8,264 nt of DNA from an uncultured Acidimicrobiia bacterium (lineage in GTDB: Bacteria > Actinomycetota > Acidimicrobiia > Spongiisociales > UBA5794), in the NCBI GenBank assembly GCA_913031525.1, contig CAJWGC010000044.1, positions 1 to 8,264 on the forward strand. Reading direction: 5' to 3'. Below are positions 1 through 5,547 of this stretch, in pieces (the first letter of the stretch is position 1; the number at the start of each line of letters is the position of its first letter). Position numbers and translations under genes: made by a program. Under the pieces are notes generated by a model, which was not told where the DNA came from, ran no database searches, and was given only the letters and a program-made list of their open reading frames with translations.

Positions 1-226
1 AGTGGTAATCCTCAATGACCGGATTCGAGAGCAGCCGTTCGCACATTTCGGACACCTGGGCATGCGCCGCGACAGCGTTATCGATTTCTATTTCGAGCAC
101 GATGGTACGTCCGAAATGGACCTCACTGACATCTTCATAACCGAGATCTGTTAGCGCACGTGCGGTCGTTAAGCCTTCTGGATCAGCCAAGCCTTCTTTG
201 CGGCGTATTGACACGACGACTTTCAT
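1..226 (-). CDS. purS: Phosphoribosylformylglycinamidine synthase, PurS subunit (3' end cut by window edge)
   Basis: PurS is the small subunit of the PurL-PurQ-PurS FGAM synthase complex, where it helps pass ammonia from the PurQ glutaminase to PurL in the fourth step of purine synthesis. The frame opens with ATG at 226 and gives 75 residues before the window edge. It begins MKVVVSIRRKEGLADPEG, a typical PurS start, and has the family's VHFGRTIVLEIE strand and the MCERLLSNPVIEDY ending. The family is about 80 residues, so only a few codons are missing. It lies 39 bases downstream of purC in the same direction, the usual actinobacterial order, with purQ and purL expected next. No purine-rich Shine-Dalgarno sequence precedes the ATG; a perfect hairpin sits there instead. 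Identity is secure from the sequence pattern and context. Confidence 0.93.
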   Translation of the reverse strand, partial: MKVVVSIRRKEGLADPEGLTTARALTDLGYEDVSEVHFGRTIVLEIEIDNAVAAHAQVSEMCERLLSNPVIEDYH

Positions 227-229
227 TCT

Positions 230-247
230 GGCGAAATTCGTTTCGCC
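230..247 (-). promoter_or_regulatory. Perfect 7-bp hairpin directly upstream of purS ATG
   Basis: Read on the minus strand this is GGCGAAA-CGAA-TTTCGCC, a perfect 7-base stem with a 4-base loop. It ends three bases before the purS ATG and lies wholly in the 39-base purC-purS gap. It covers the place where a Shine-Dalgarno sequence would be, and no T-run follows it, so it is not an intrinsic terminator. Inference: it may stabilise or process the purC-purS mRNA, or make purS translation depend on ribosomes arriving from purC. Confidence 0.5.
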
Positions 248-265
248 TGCCCGGCCTGTCTCACT

Positions 266-1141
266 TCACTGGCCTAGGTAGTTACTGAAGGAGCTTTCGG
301 TGAGGCGTTCGAAAATGTCGACATAACGTCGTCGGGTATCGTCAACGATCGATTTAGGCAGGGGTGGAGCTGGAGGAGTCTTGTCCCAGTCCTGTGTCTC
401 TAGCCAGTCCCGAACCGGCTGTTTGTCGTAAGAAGGAATTGTAGATCCGAGTTGCCATTGATCGGCTGGCCAATAACGGGAGGAGTCTGGCGTCAAAACT
501 TCATCGATCAGTATTACGTCGTCGCCAACTAGCCCAAATTCAAACTTGGTGTCGGCAAGAATCGCTCCTCGTTCAGCAGCATACGCATTGCCATTCGTAT
601 AAAGAGAGATGCTAAGGCTCCGGAGTTCTTCATAGAGGGTATCTCCTACCAGCTTCCGAGCGTCGTTTTCAGTCAGGTTCTCATCGTGACCAGTCTCGGC
701 TTTGGTGGCCGGAGTGAAGATCGGCTCGGTTAGTTTCTCGGCAAGTTGCAGACCGGCGGGGAGGTGTTCTGTGGTAGGGCCGCCGCCTGATGAGTATTCC
801 TTCCATGATGATCCATATAAATAGCCGCGTACTACGCATTCCATCGGGATCACTTCAGCACGACGGACGAGCATCATTCTCCCGGCAACCTCACGCTGTT
901 CGGTCTTGTCAAGACCCGGTATATCGGAAGGATCAGAAGATATGAGATGGTTGGGGCAGTCGAGCAAATCGAACCAGTGCAGTGAGATTCCGGTAAGGAC
1001 GCGACCTTTATCTGGTATTGGCTGATCGAGTACTACGTCGAAAGCAGAGATCCGGTCGGAAGCAACGATTAACAATGTGTACGGGTCGACCTGATAGATA
1101 TCCCGAACCTTTCCAGCACCGATCTGGGTCAACGACTGCAT
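266..1141 (-). CDS. purC: Phosphoribosylaminoimidazole-succinocarboxamide synthase (SAICAR synthetase)
   Basis: PurC joins L-aspartate to CAIR with ATP to give SAICAR, in the cytoplasmic purine pathway. The 291-residue protein has the nucleotide-binding start GKVRDIY (residues 10-16), ASDRISAFD (27-35), the first SAICAR signature around IPMECVVRGYLYGSSW (98-113), the second signature LADTKFEFG (195-203), and IDEVLTPDSSRYWP (212-225). Length is normal for the single-domain bacterial enzyme of roughly 290-300 residues. The ATG at 1141 fits because the glycine-rich loop starts nine residues in, as usual. No Shine-Dalgarno sequence is visible; the leader is a run of ACC/ACT-type triplets. purS follows after 39 bases, so co-transcription is likely. 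The 165-base upstream gap holds a palindrome and a possible -10 element. Confidence 0.96.
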   Translation of the reverse strand: MQSLTQIGAGKVRDIYQVDPYTLLIVASDRISAFDVVLDQPIPDKGRVLTGISLHWFDLLDCPNHLISSDPSDIPGLDKTEQREVAGRMMLVRRAEVIPMECVVRGYLYGSSWKEYSSGGGPTTEHLPAGLQLAEKLTEPIFTPATKAETGHDENLTENDARKLVGDTLYEELRSLSISLYTNGNAYAAERGAILADTKFEFGLVGDDVILIDEVLTPDSSRYWPADQWQLGSTIPSYDKQPVRDWLETQDWDKTPPAPPLPKSIVDDTRRRYVDIFERLTESSFSNYLGQ

Positions 1142-1175
1142 GGTGGTGATGGTAGTGGTAGAAAAATCGCGTGAA

Positions 1176-1202
1176 ATTCTAGAGGTCTTATCTTGGCAAG
1201 AT
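1176..1202 (-). promoter_or_regulatory. Possible purC promoter -10 with overlapping palindromic operator
   Basis: In the 165-base gap upstream of purC, the minus strand carries ATCTTG-C-CAAGAT, a perfect 6+1+6 inverted repeat at 1190-1202. Eight bases further downstream is TAGAAT (1181-1176), a good -10 match that would put a start point near 1169 and give a leader of about 28 bases. No good -35 is found at the right spacing. The palindrome would lie between -35 and -10, a position where a repressor could block transcription. The promoter and operator roles are inference. Confidence 0.3.
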
Positions 1203-1306
1203 TTCTCGTGGCCCAGGTGCGCGTTCTTTTGATGCCGAGAGTGGCCTTGATCATCCTTTGATGCTTGTTGGTGGTGAGGCGCGCGTGCCAGAAAGGCATG
1301 CGGTGC

Positions 1307-1813
1307 TCAGTAATGTTCGTAACTGACAACTTCCTCTCGACTTTTACGTCCACCCCCACTGGAGGGCAAAGATACGGTATGGCCAGTGGGATATCCGAGA
1401 GCGATTGCATATCGTACCGAAGCGCTTTCAGGTAGCCCGAGTACTTCGGCTGCTTTGTCTCCATCGTGAAGTGTTACCGGGCACGACACGACACCGATTG
1501 CATCTGCCGCGAGCATGATGTTTTGCGCTGCTCGACCCACATCAAACTCGTAGCCATTGGCTAGATTGACGATGGCTATAGCGCAAGGTGCCTGCTGGGC
1601 CGGAACGGCCCATTCGCCAGCGCTGGTGAGTCTGTCTTTCTGCTTTTGGTCTCTTATGACCACGAATTTCCAGTTCTGCTTGTTTTTGGCCGAGCCCGTC
1701 CAACGAGCTGCTTCCAGAATCGCATCGAGGTCTTCTTCAGAAAGTGGTTCGTCGCGATAAGTTCGGATGGATCGGAGTTTCAATATGCGCTGATAGGTAG
1801 TGAGATCGTTCAT
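1307..1813 (-). CDS. Nitroreductase family FMN-dependent oxidoreductase
   Basis: Members use FMN and NAD(P)H to reduce nitro groups, quinones, enones or flavins; the substrate cannot be told from sequence. From ATG 1813 the protein has 168 residues. The family N-terminus is clear: LKLRSIRTYRDEPLSEEDL (residues 11-29) holds the Arg/Ser FMN-phosphate contacts, and AARWTGSAKNKQNWKFVVI (35-53) is the usual S-x-x-N-x-Q-x-W-x-F region. RAAQNIMLAADAIGVVSC (94-111) is the conserved helix, and the GYPTG segment near 140 precedes a typical C-terminus. The frame is open upstream to a TTG at 1879, but those 22 residues are low-complexity and do not resemble the family, so ATG 1813 is preferred. At 168 residues it is a short, minimal member. 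Its stop is in the same reading frame as purC, 55 codons away. Confidence 0.87.
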   Translation of the reverse strand: MNDLTTYQRILKLRSIRTYRDEPLSEEDLDAILEAARWTGSAKNKQNWKFVVIRDQKQKDRLTSAGEWAVPAQQAPCAIAIVNLANGYEFDVGRAAQNIMLAADAIGVVSCPVTLHDGDKAAEVLGLPESASVRYAIALGYPTGHTVSLPSSGGGRKSREEVVSYEHY

Positions 1814-1907
1814 ACTGCCGAGAGTAGCTGAGCTTTTGCCCCCTTTGGGTTTTGGTGATGGACGGCACGCTAATTCCAAACGAGAGAGTCCTCGGATTCC
1901 AGCCGAT

Positions 1908-2015
1908 TCAACAGATCGCGTGTATCGGAAATTTCTTTTGTAGCGATTCGATCCTGAACGATCGATTTTTGATGTTGTTCAAGATGCCTAGGTTTCTGAG
2001 TCTTTCGCTGGACAT
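1908..2015 (-). CDS. Doubtful 35-residue ORF between nucleotidyltransferase and nitroreductase
   Basis: An ATG at 2015, inside the last codons of the nucleotidyltransferase gene but in another frame, opens a 35-codon ORF starting MSSERLRNLGILNNIKNRSF and ending HAIC. It is basic and has no recognised family. A second frame in the same 174-base gap stays open to a TAG at 1870 and ends NRLESEDSLVWN, but it has no usable start. The two overlapping frames could be a small gene with a frameshift or simply chance. I see no Shine-Dalgarno sequence. Confidence 0.12.
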   Translation of the reverse strand: MSSERLRNLGILNNIKNRSFRIESLQKKFPIHAIC

Positions 2016-2632
2016 ATTGAATTCAGTACGGTGGCGTAATCTGACGAAGTATTGACATCCCTTGGCTTGGATTGATCCAAAGGAATCTCAATTACCTTGG
2101 AGCGATGTTCTTCTAGAAGCCATCGCCAAATAGGTTTGGCTCCTGTTAGGGCAGTCACCATGGAGATGGCTTCAGCAGATAGTACAAATGGATGCCCGAC
2201 GTCTCCTCGATATGAAGCCACCGCGGCGAAAGGTTGGCTCTGGCGCCATGTGTCACACATCATCTCGATGGCCGACACCTCGATCTCGGGCATATCTCCT
2301 AACAGCAGCATGACGGCGTCCACCGTCCCTAAAGCTTTGCAACCGGCTCGAAGTGATTCAAGATTTCCTTCCTTATATCCAGCATTGAAGGAGAATCGTG
2401 CGCGTTGAGGATTGACAGCCGTTTCTACCAGTGAAGCTTGATGGCCTGTTACGACGACGATTGGGTTGAGGGTAGTTTTCTCGGCGGTAGCCACAATATG
2501 GCTGAGGATGGTCGAATTTCCTAGTGGTAGCAGTACTTTCGATAGGGTGCTTCCCATCCGTGTCGATAGTCCAGCGGCAAGTATTACTCCAGCGATTGTG
2601 GGGCATGCCGGATCGCTTATAGAGTTTTTCAT
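1988..2632 (-). CDS. MobA/MocA-like nucleotidyltransferase (NTP_transf_3 type)
   Basis: This is a GT-A fold nucleotidyltransferase that would couple an NTP to a phosphorylated acceptor with release of pyrophosphate. From ATG 2632 it has 214 residues. The nucleotide loop is GVILAAGLSTRMGSTLSK (residues 15-32), followed by VLLPLG, VVTGHQ (60-65), the metal-binding LLGDMPEI (110-117), GHPF (146-149) and the second metal site RDVNTSSDY (191-199). The GDMP and G-x-P parts resemble MocA (molybdopterin cytidylyltransferase), but the longer RMGSTLSK loop is closer to GlmU- or IspD-type enzymes, where MocA usually has RMGxxK. The substrate is therefore open. The frame reaches back to a TTG at 2668, but the ATG at 2632 overlaps the stop of the upstream small ORF as ATGA, which supports it. 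No molybdoenzyme gene is in view. Confidence 0.82.
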   Translation of the reverse strand: MKNSISDPACPTIAGVILAAGLSTRMGSTLSKVLLPLGNSTILSHIVATAEKTTLNPIVVVTGHQASLVETAVNPQRARFSFNAGYKEGNLESLRAGCKALGTVDAVMLLLGDMPEIEVSAIEMMCDTWRQSQPFAAVASYRGDVGHPFVLSAEAISMVTALTGAKPIWRWLLEEHRSKVIEIPLDQSKPRDVNTSSDYATVLNSICPAKDSET

Positions 2633-2814
2633 CCGAGAGTGATTTTCGGAGATAGCGTCGACATGCAAACTGAGGAGCGGTCGCTGGCGATTTGTATCGC
2701 TTCGACCGTAACAGAAATCAATCGATCAGGCTGCTCGATGCGATGTCCTTCTATGTATTCCATATCTGGAAAGCTATCAGAATTTTCCACGAGGAATTTG
2801 TGGACAGTTTGCAA
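2629..2814 (-). CDS. Small unrecognised ORF, stop overlaps nucleotidyltransferase start (ATGA)
   Basis: The frame is open from just after a TGA at 2881 down to a TGA at 2629, which overlaps the ATG of the nucleotidyltransferase by four bases, the usual sign of translational coupling. The only clear upstream initiator is TTG 2814, giving 61 residues. The stop-free frame before it encodes IPLVVSGFWKNGS, which looks like a protein N-terminus (beta strand then turn). An AAAAAAGG stretch lies five bases before an ATA at 2853, so initiation at a rare ATA or loss of an original ATG is possible and would give 74 residues. The predicted pattern is strand, helix (LQTVHKFLVENS), strand (MEYIEGHRIE), helix (DRLISVTVEAIQIASD). 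No family is recognised. It may also be a chance frame; the exact start is uncertain. Confidence 0.4.
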   Translation of the reverse strand: MQTVHKFLVENSDSFPDMEYIEGHRIEQPDRLISVTVEAIQIASDRSSVCMSTLSPKITLG

Positions 2815-2906
2815 GCTGCCGTTCTTCCAGAAACCAGATACAACTAGTGGTATGGGTACCTTTTTTATAGGGCCGAGCGGTCAAGAGCGTGCGTGGGATG
2901 GGCGGG

Positions 2907-3875
2907 TCAAGGAATCAAAACAAGCTTGCCGGTGGTGCGGCGTGATTCGAGATCCTCGTGAGCTTGCCGAGCATCTTTGAGTCGATAGCGGTGGCCAATC
3001 TGAATGTCGATATGGCCTTCCTGCATCAACGTGAGTACATCGTTGAATCTTCGTTCCAATGCTTTTTCATTAGCGATGAAAGATGTCAACGTCGGTCGTG
3101 TGATGTACAGCGATCCTTCAGTGGCAAGGCGTCCTAGATCGAATGGCGGGACAACTCCGCTCGACTGGCCGAACAGGACCATGGTGCCAGTCGGACGTAA
3201 GAGAGTGAGTCCCTTGTCGAAGGTCGCTGCGCCAACTCCGTCGTATACGGCGGCAAGAGCTCGCTTTCCGACAACTTGCTCGATCGCTTGGGTGAAGTCG
3301 TCCTTAACGTAGTTGATGATGTGATCTGCGCCGGCAGTATGGGCTAATGCAGCTTTCTCCTTTGTAGAGACGGTCGTGAAAACTGTGGCGCCGATTTGTT
3401 TAGCCATTTGAATGAGAATGCGTCCGACTCCTCCGGCCCCGGCATGGATCAAGCAGAGGTCGTTCGCTTGCAGCGCGTATGCGTCGTGGCACAAATAATG
3501 GGCTGTCATTCCTTGGAGCAAAGTAGCTGCGGCGAGTTCTCCGGATAAACCCTCTGGTATCGATACTGCTCGCTTTGCGTCAACGACGGCCTGTTCCGCG
3601 TATGAACCCGAGAGGTCTACTGATGCCACTAGATCTCCCACTGAGAATTTCGTTACTCCTGGGCCAACATCGCGAACGATGCCGGCCCCCTCTCCTCCGG
3701 GAACAAATGGAAGTTCCTTCTCGTATATGCCGCTGCGGTGATAGATCTCCAGGTAGTTGACGCCTGCTGCGACAATGTCGATTAGTAGCTGGCCTTCGGC
3801 GGGCTCCGGGGTTTGGATCTTTTTCCATTCGAGAACCTCAGAACCGCCAACGCGCTTAACGGTTATAGCAAACAA
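2907..3875 (-). CDS. NADPH:quinone oxidoreductase, zeta-crystallin-like MDR family (TTG start)
   Basis: This cytoplasmic medium-chain dehydrogenase/reductase would reduce quinones or other electrophilic carbonyls with NADPH. Its 322 residues match the family's usual length of about 320-330. Seen are the N-terminal catalytic domain with GVNYLEIYHRSGIY (38-51) and PFVPGGEGAGIV (56-67), the QGMTAHYL helix (121-128), the Rossmann nucleotide motif HAGAGGVG (144-151), and the C-terminal RPTLTSFI (260-267) typical of QorA-type proteins. The Cys/His zinc ligands of alcohol dehydrogenases are absent, as expected for this zinc-free branch. The start is a TTG at 3875: it gives MFAITVKRVGGSEVL, which lines up with the normal family N-terminus, and no internal ATG would. 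Two inverted repeats lie within 70 bases upstream and may control it. The gene is downstream of the carbonic anhydrase gene, with a terminator-like hairpin between. Confidence 0.93.
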   Translation of the reverse strand: MFAITVKRVGGSEVLEWKKIQTPEPAEGQLLIDIVAAGVNYLEIYHRSGIYEKELPFVPGGEGAGIVRDVGPGVTKFSVGDLVASVDLSGSYAEQAVVDAKRAVSIPEGLSGELAAATLLQGMTAHYLCHDAYALQANDLCLIHAGAGGVGRILIQMAKQIGATVFTTVSTKEKAALAHTAGADHIINYVKDDFTQAIEQVVGKRALAAVYDGVGAATFDKGLTLLRPTGTMVLFGQSSGVVPPFDLGRLATEGSLYITRPTLTSFIANEKALERRFNDVLTLMQEGHIDIQIGHRYRLKDARQAHEDLESRRTTGKLVLIP

Positions 3876-3889
3876 CTGATTGCCTGTTG

Positions 3890-3908
3890 CTCTGGTAGTA
3901 CTACCGAG
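3890..3908 (-). promoter_or_regulatory. Palindrome upstream of quinone oxidoreductase, putative operator
   Basis: GGTAGTACTACC at 3894-3905 is a perfect 12-base palindrome. Adding one bulged T on one side lets it extend by CTC/GAG to 9-base arms over 3890-3908. It ends 14 bases upstream of the TTG start, so it sits in the promoter or leader. Electrophile- or redox-responsive regulators such as TetR- or MarR-type proteins often bind sites like this near quinone oxidoreductase genes; the assignment here is inference only. Confidence 0.4.
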
Positions 3909-3917
3909 GTATTTGCG

Positions 3918-3944
3918 TGAAAATTTTGATGGTGGGAATTTTCA
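3918..3944. repeat. 8-bp inverted repeat TGAAAATT / AATTTTCA
   Basis: TGAAAATT (3918-3925) and AATTTTCA (3937-3944) are perfect reverse complements separated by 11 bases. The pair lies in the gap between the carbonic anhydrase stop and the oxidoreductase start, just beyond the 3894-3905 palindrome as read from the oxidoreductase. It is AT-rich and could be a second protein-binding site or part of the promoter region. Confidence 0.35.
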
Positions 3945-3948
3945 AGCG

Positions 3949-3969
3949 AAAAAGCGAACGGCTCGTTCG
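3949..3969 (-). terminator. Probable weak intrinsic terminator after carbonic anhydrase gene
   Basis: On the minus strand CGAACG-AGC-CGTTCG forms a perfect 6-base stem with a 3-base loop, followed after GC by TTTTT. It starts 28 bases past the carbonic anhydrase stop. The stem is short, so termination may be partial, leaving some read-through into the quinone oxidoreductase gene. Confidence 0.45.
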
Positions 3970-3996
3970 AATAGATCGATCGATGCAGATCCAAAT

Positions 3997-4524
3997 TCAT
4001 TCCTGTGGCGCTCCGTGATCTCCGAGACTTCGGTATTTCTCGGCGAATCGAATGTATTCAGTAACGCCATCCTGTTGGCGCTCGATTTCTTCTGCTGTGA
4101 GATCGCGAACCGGTCTTGCTGGAGTTCCAATGCCGAGAGTCCACGGAGGTAGTGCCTTGCCTTCCGGCAAAACACTACCGGCTGCTAACCAAGCCCCCTC
4201 TCCGATAACGGAGCGATTCAAAGCAAGAGCCCCAATTCCGATCATGCAGTCGTCGCCAACTTCTGCCCCGTGCACGACGGCTGCGTGACCAACCGTTACT
4301 CGCTGTCCGAGGGTGCAGGGAATTCCGGCGTCAGCGTGCAGGACCACATTGTCTTGGATATTCGTCATTGCACCGATCGTGATTCGATCTAGTTCGGCTC
4401 TCATCACGGCTCCAAACATGATGACTGCTCGAGGCCCAATACTGACCGCGCCGCGGATGATTGCGGTTTTCGCGACGAAAGCGCTCGAATCAATGTGCGT
4501 GTCACCAGATTGGAATATTGACAT
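3997..4524 (-). CDS. Gamma-class carbonic anhydrase-like left-handed beta-helix protein
   Basis: The protein belongs to the YrdA/PaaY/CaiE branch of gamma carbonic anhydrases, trimers that bind a metal between subunits; some hydrate CO2 and for others the role is unknown. From ATG 4524 it has 175 residues, the normal size. Hexapeptide repeats run from about residue 17 to 120. The metal ligands fit H63 (VVLHAD), H80 and H85 (VGHAAVVHG), and the conserved NIQDNV (55-60) and the Arg at 42 are present. The acidic loop of the archaeal Cam enzyme is missing, as in most bacterial members. GTG 4566 would add 14 basic residues; the ATG is chosen because it matches the family start and follows a GGTGG stretch at a suitable distance. 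It is divergent from the DinB-like gene. Confidence 0.9.
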   Translation of the reverse strand: MSIFQSGDTHIDSSAFVAKTAIIRGAVSIGPRAVIMFGAVMRAELDRITIGAMTNIQDNVVLHADAGIPCTLGQRVTVGHAAVVHGAEVGDDCMIGIGALALNRSVIGEGAWLAAGSVLPEGKALPPWTLGIGTPARPVRDLTAEEIERQQDGVTEYIRFAEKYRSLGDHGAPQE

Positions 4525-4625
4525 TAATTTGCCACCACTCTTATATCGTTTTCCGCCACAAGACACTTGGAACCTAGCTGCTGATATCGAGATCTAAACC
4601 GATACCATTATTTCGGCTAGTTTCA
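4525..4625. promoter_or_regulatory. Divergent intergenic region, likely two promoters
   Basis: These 101 bases separate two genes pointing apart, so promoters for both should be here. On the minus strand TATAAG (4545-4540) is a passable -10 for the carbonic anhydrase gene, but it leaves a leader under 12 bases. On the plus strand TACCAT (4603-4608) fits a -10 for the DinB-like gene, again with a short leader. No convincing -35 is seen on either side. Both calls are weak. Confidence 0.3.
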
Positions 4626-4631
4626 TTGTCA

Positions 4632-5327
4632 GTGTCTCAATACTCGGACCGCCCGCAATTCGATCTTTCTGCCATCTACCGCGAGACGCGTTTGCGATTG
4701 CTTGACTTGGCCCCGGCTTTAAGCGATAAACAGTTGTCTACGGTTACGCCAACATGTCCAGATTGGACGGTCAAGGATGTCTTTGCCCACTTGACAGGAC
4801 TTGCTTCAGAGGTCACAAGAGGTCGACTGGAAGAGCTAGGTAGCTCGGAGCGTACAGCGGCCCAGGTCAATTCACGGAAGGACTTCACGATCGAGAAGGT
4901 ATGTGAAGAATGGCGTTTTCTTGGAGATTCGGTAGATGAGCTAATTGTTGAAGCTCGACGCGCTCTCACACCTTTGGTGGTCGACGCGTGGACTCATGAA
5001 CAAGATCTTTCCAACGCGGCGGGTGTTCAATCCGGACGAGAAGGATCCGGACTGTTTCTTACTATGAACGTAGTGTGGAGGCTCAAAGGAAAGATACGCC
5101 AAGCAGGAATTCCTTCGCTTCGCGTGATATCGGGACGGGTGGATTGGGTGATTGGCGACACGGATCCTGCTGCTGTACTGCGGCTGTCCGAATATGAGAT
5201 GGCGCGCGCTTTTATGGCCCGTCGCAGTATCGACCAGTTACGCTCCTACAGCTGGGAAGGGGATCCAGAACCGTATTTGCCACTCATTCCTTACTTTGAA
5301 CCACCTCTTTACGAGATTGTCGAGTGA
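4632..5327 (+). CDS. Maleylpyruvate isomerase (MDMPI)/DinB-like family protein
   Basis: This resembles actinobacterial proteins with a mycothiol-dependent maleylpyruvate isomerase N-terminal domain, a four-helix DinB-like fold that binds a divalent metal. Counting from GTG 4632 there are 231 residues. The diagnostic segment TCPDWTVKDVFAHLTGLASE (41-60) carries the likely first metal His at 53, and VDAWTHEQDLSNAAG (117-131) carries a second at 122. The C-terminal half, with RVDWVIGD and the helix LSEYEMARAFMARRS, fits the variable domain of such proteins. The substrate is unknown; many paralogues are annotated only as thiol-dependent transferases. The start is uncertain between TTG 4626 and GTG 4632; there is no Shine-Dalgarno sequence and no nearby in-frame ATG. 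Neighbours give no pathway clue. Confidence 0.75.
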   Translation: MSQYSDRPQFDLSAIYRETRLRLLDLAPALSDKQLSTVTPTCPDWTVKDVFAHLTGLASEVTRGRLEELGSSERTAAQVNSRKDFTIEKVCEEWRFLGDSVDELIVEARRALTPLVVDAWTHEQDLSNAAGVQSGREGSGLFLTMNVVWRLKGKIRQAGIPSLRVISGRVDWVIGDTDPAAVLRLSEYEMARAFMARRSIDQLRSYSWEGDPEPYLPLIPYFEPPLYEIVE

Positions 5328-5391
5328 AGAGCAAACTCCCACCTGTGAGACATCAGCGGGCGTGTTCGGGATGTTGAGTAACACGTGAAAT

Positions 5392-5520
5392 ATGTCCATC
5401 GCAACCTTTCTATTCAAGTCTTTGTTCGAAGGCAGTGATCCTTTCGCGTTACGTTGCGCGGATGATGAACGACCTCGGCGTAAAATTGCATCAGGATTGC
5501 GTTTAGCACTGATTTATTAG
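5392..5520 (+). CDS. Doubtful 42-residue ORF in gap upstream of enoyl-CoA isomerase gene
   Basis: The 220-base gap between the DinB-like gene and the enoyl-CoA isomerase gene holds an ATG-started ORF of 42 codons, starting MSIATFLFKSLFEGSDPF and ending LRLALIY. It stops 27 bases before the next gene. It has a hydrophobic start and a basic middle (DERPRRK), matches no family I know, and has no clear ribosome-binding site. An open frame this short is common by chance. I see no terminator or strong promoter in the rest of the gap. Confidence 0.18.
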   Translation: MSIATFLFKSLFEGSDPFALRCADDERPRRKIASGLRLALIY

Positions 5521-5539
5521 CGTCGTGCTTGGCGACAAC

Positions 5540-5545
5540 GGAGTG
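5540..5545 (+). promoter_or_regulatory. Ribosome binding site of enoyl-CoA isomerase gene
   Basis: GGAGTG lies just before the ATG at 5548, with GGAG four bases from it. It is the clearest Shine-Dalgarno match in the window and supports that ATG as the start. Most other genes here lack one. Confidence 0.5.
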
Positions 5546-5547
5546 TC

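Noticed and set aside
1129..1464. 111-codon minus-strand ORF overlapping the nitroreductase 3' end and the purC start
   Set aside because: It overlaps the end of the well-supported nitroreductase in another frame, runs into the purC start, and has no recognisable domain; its tail is Pro/Arg-rich noise.
1948..1970. Plus-strand hairpin TCGATC-CTGAAC-GATCGA followed by TTTTT
   Set aside because: It looks like an intrinsic terminator, but on the plus strand, where no gene ends; on the minus strand no T-run follows. GATCGA words are frequent here, so chance is likely.
2639..2980. 113-codon plus-strand ORF across the oxidoreductase/nucleotidyltransferase gap
   Set aside because: It is antisense to the oxidoreductase 3' end and to the coupled small ORF, with Cys/Ser/Arg-rich composition and no family match.
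3975..3984. ATCGATCGAT palindrome after the carbonic anhydrase stop
   Set aside because: It is a simple tandem of ATCG/GATC words, which recur through the window, with nothing else to suggest a site.
5420..5440. GTTCGAAGGC and other TTCGAA words as tRNA T-loops
   Set aside because: No matching 5-base T-stem, anticodon arm or acceptor stem could be found around them on either strand.
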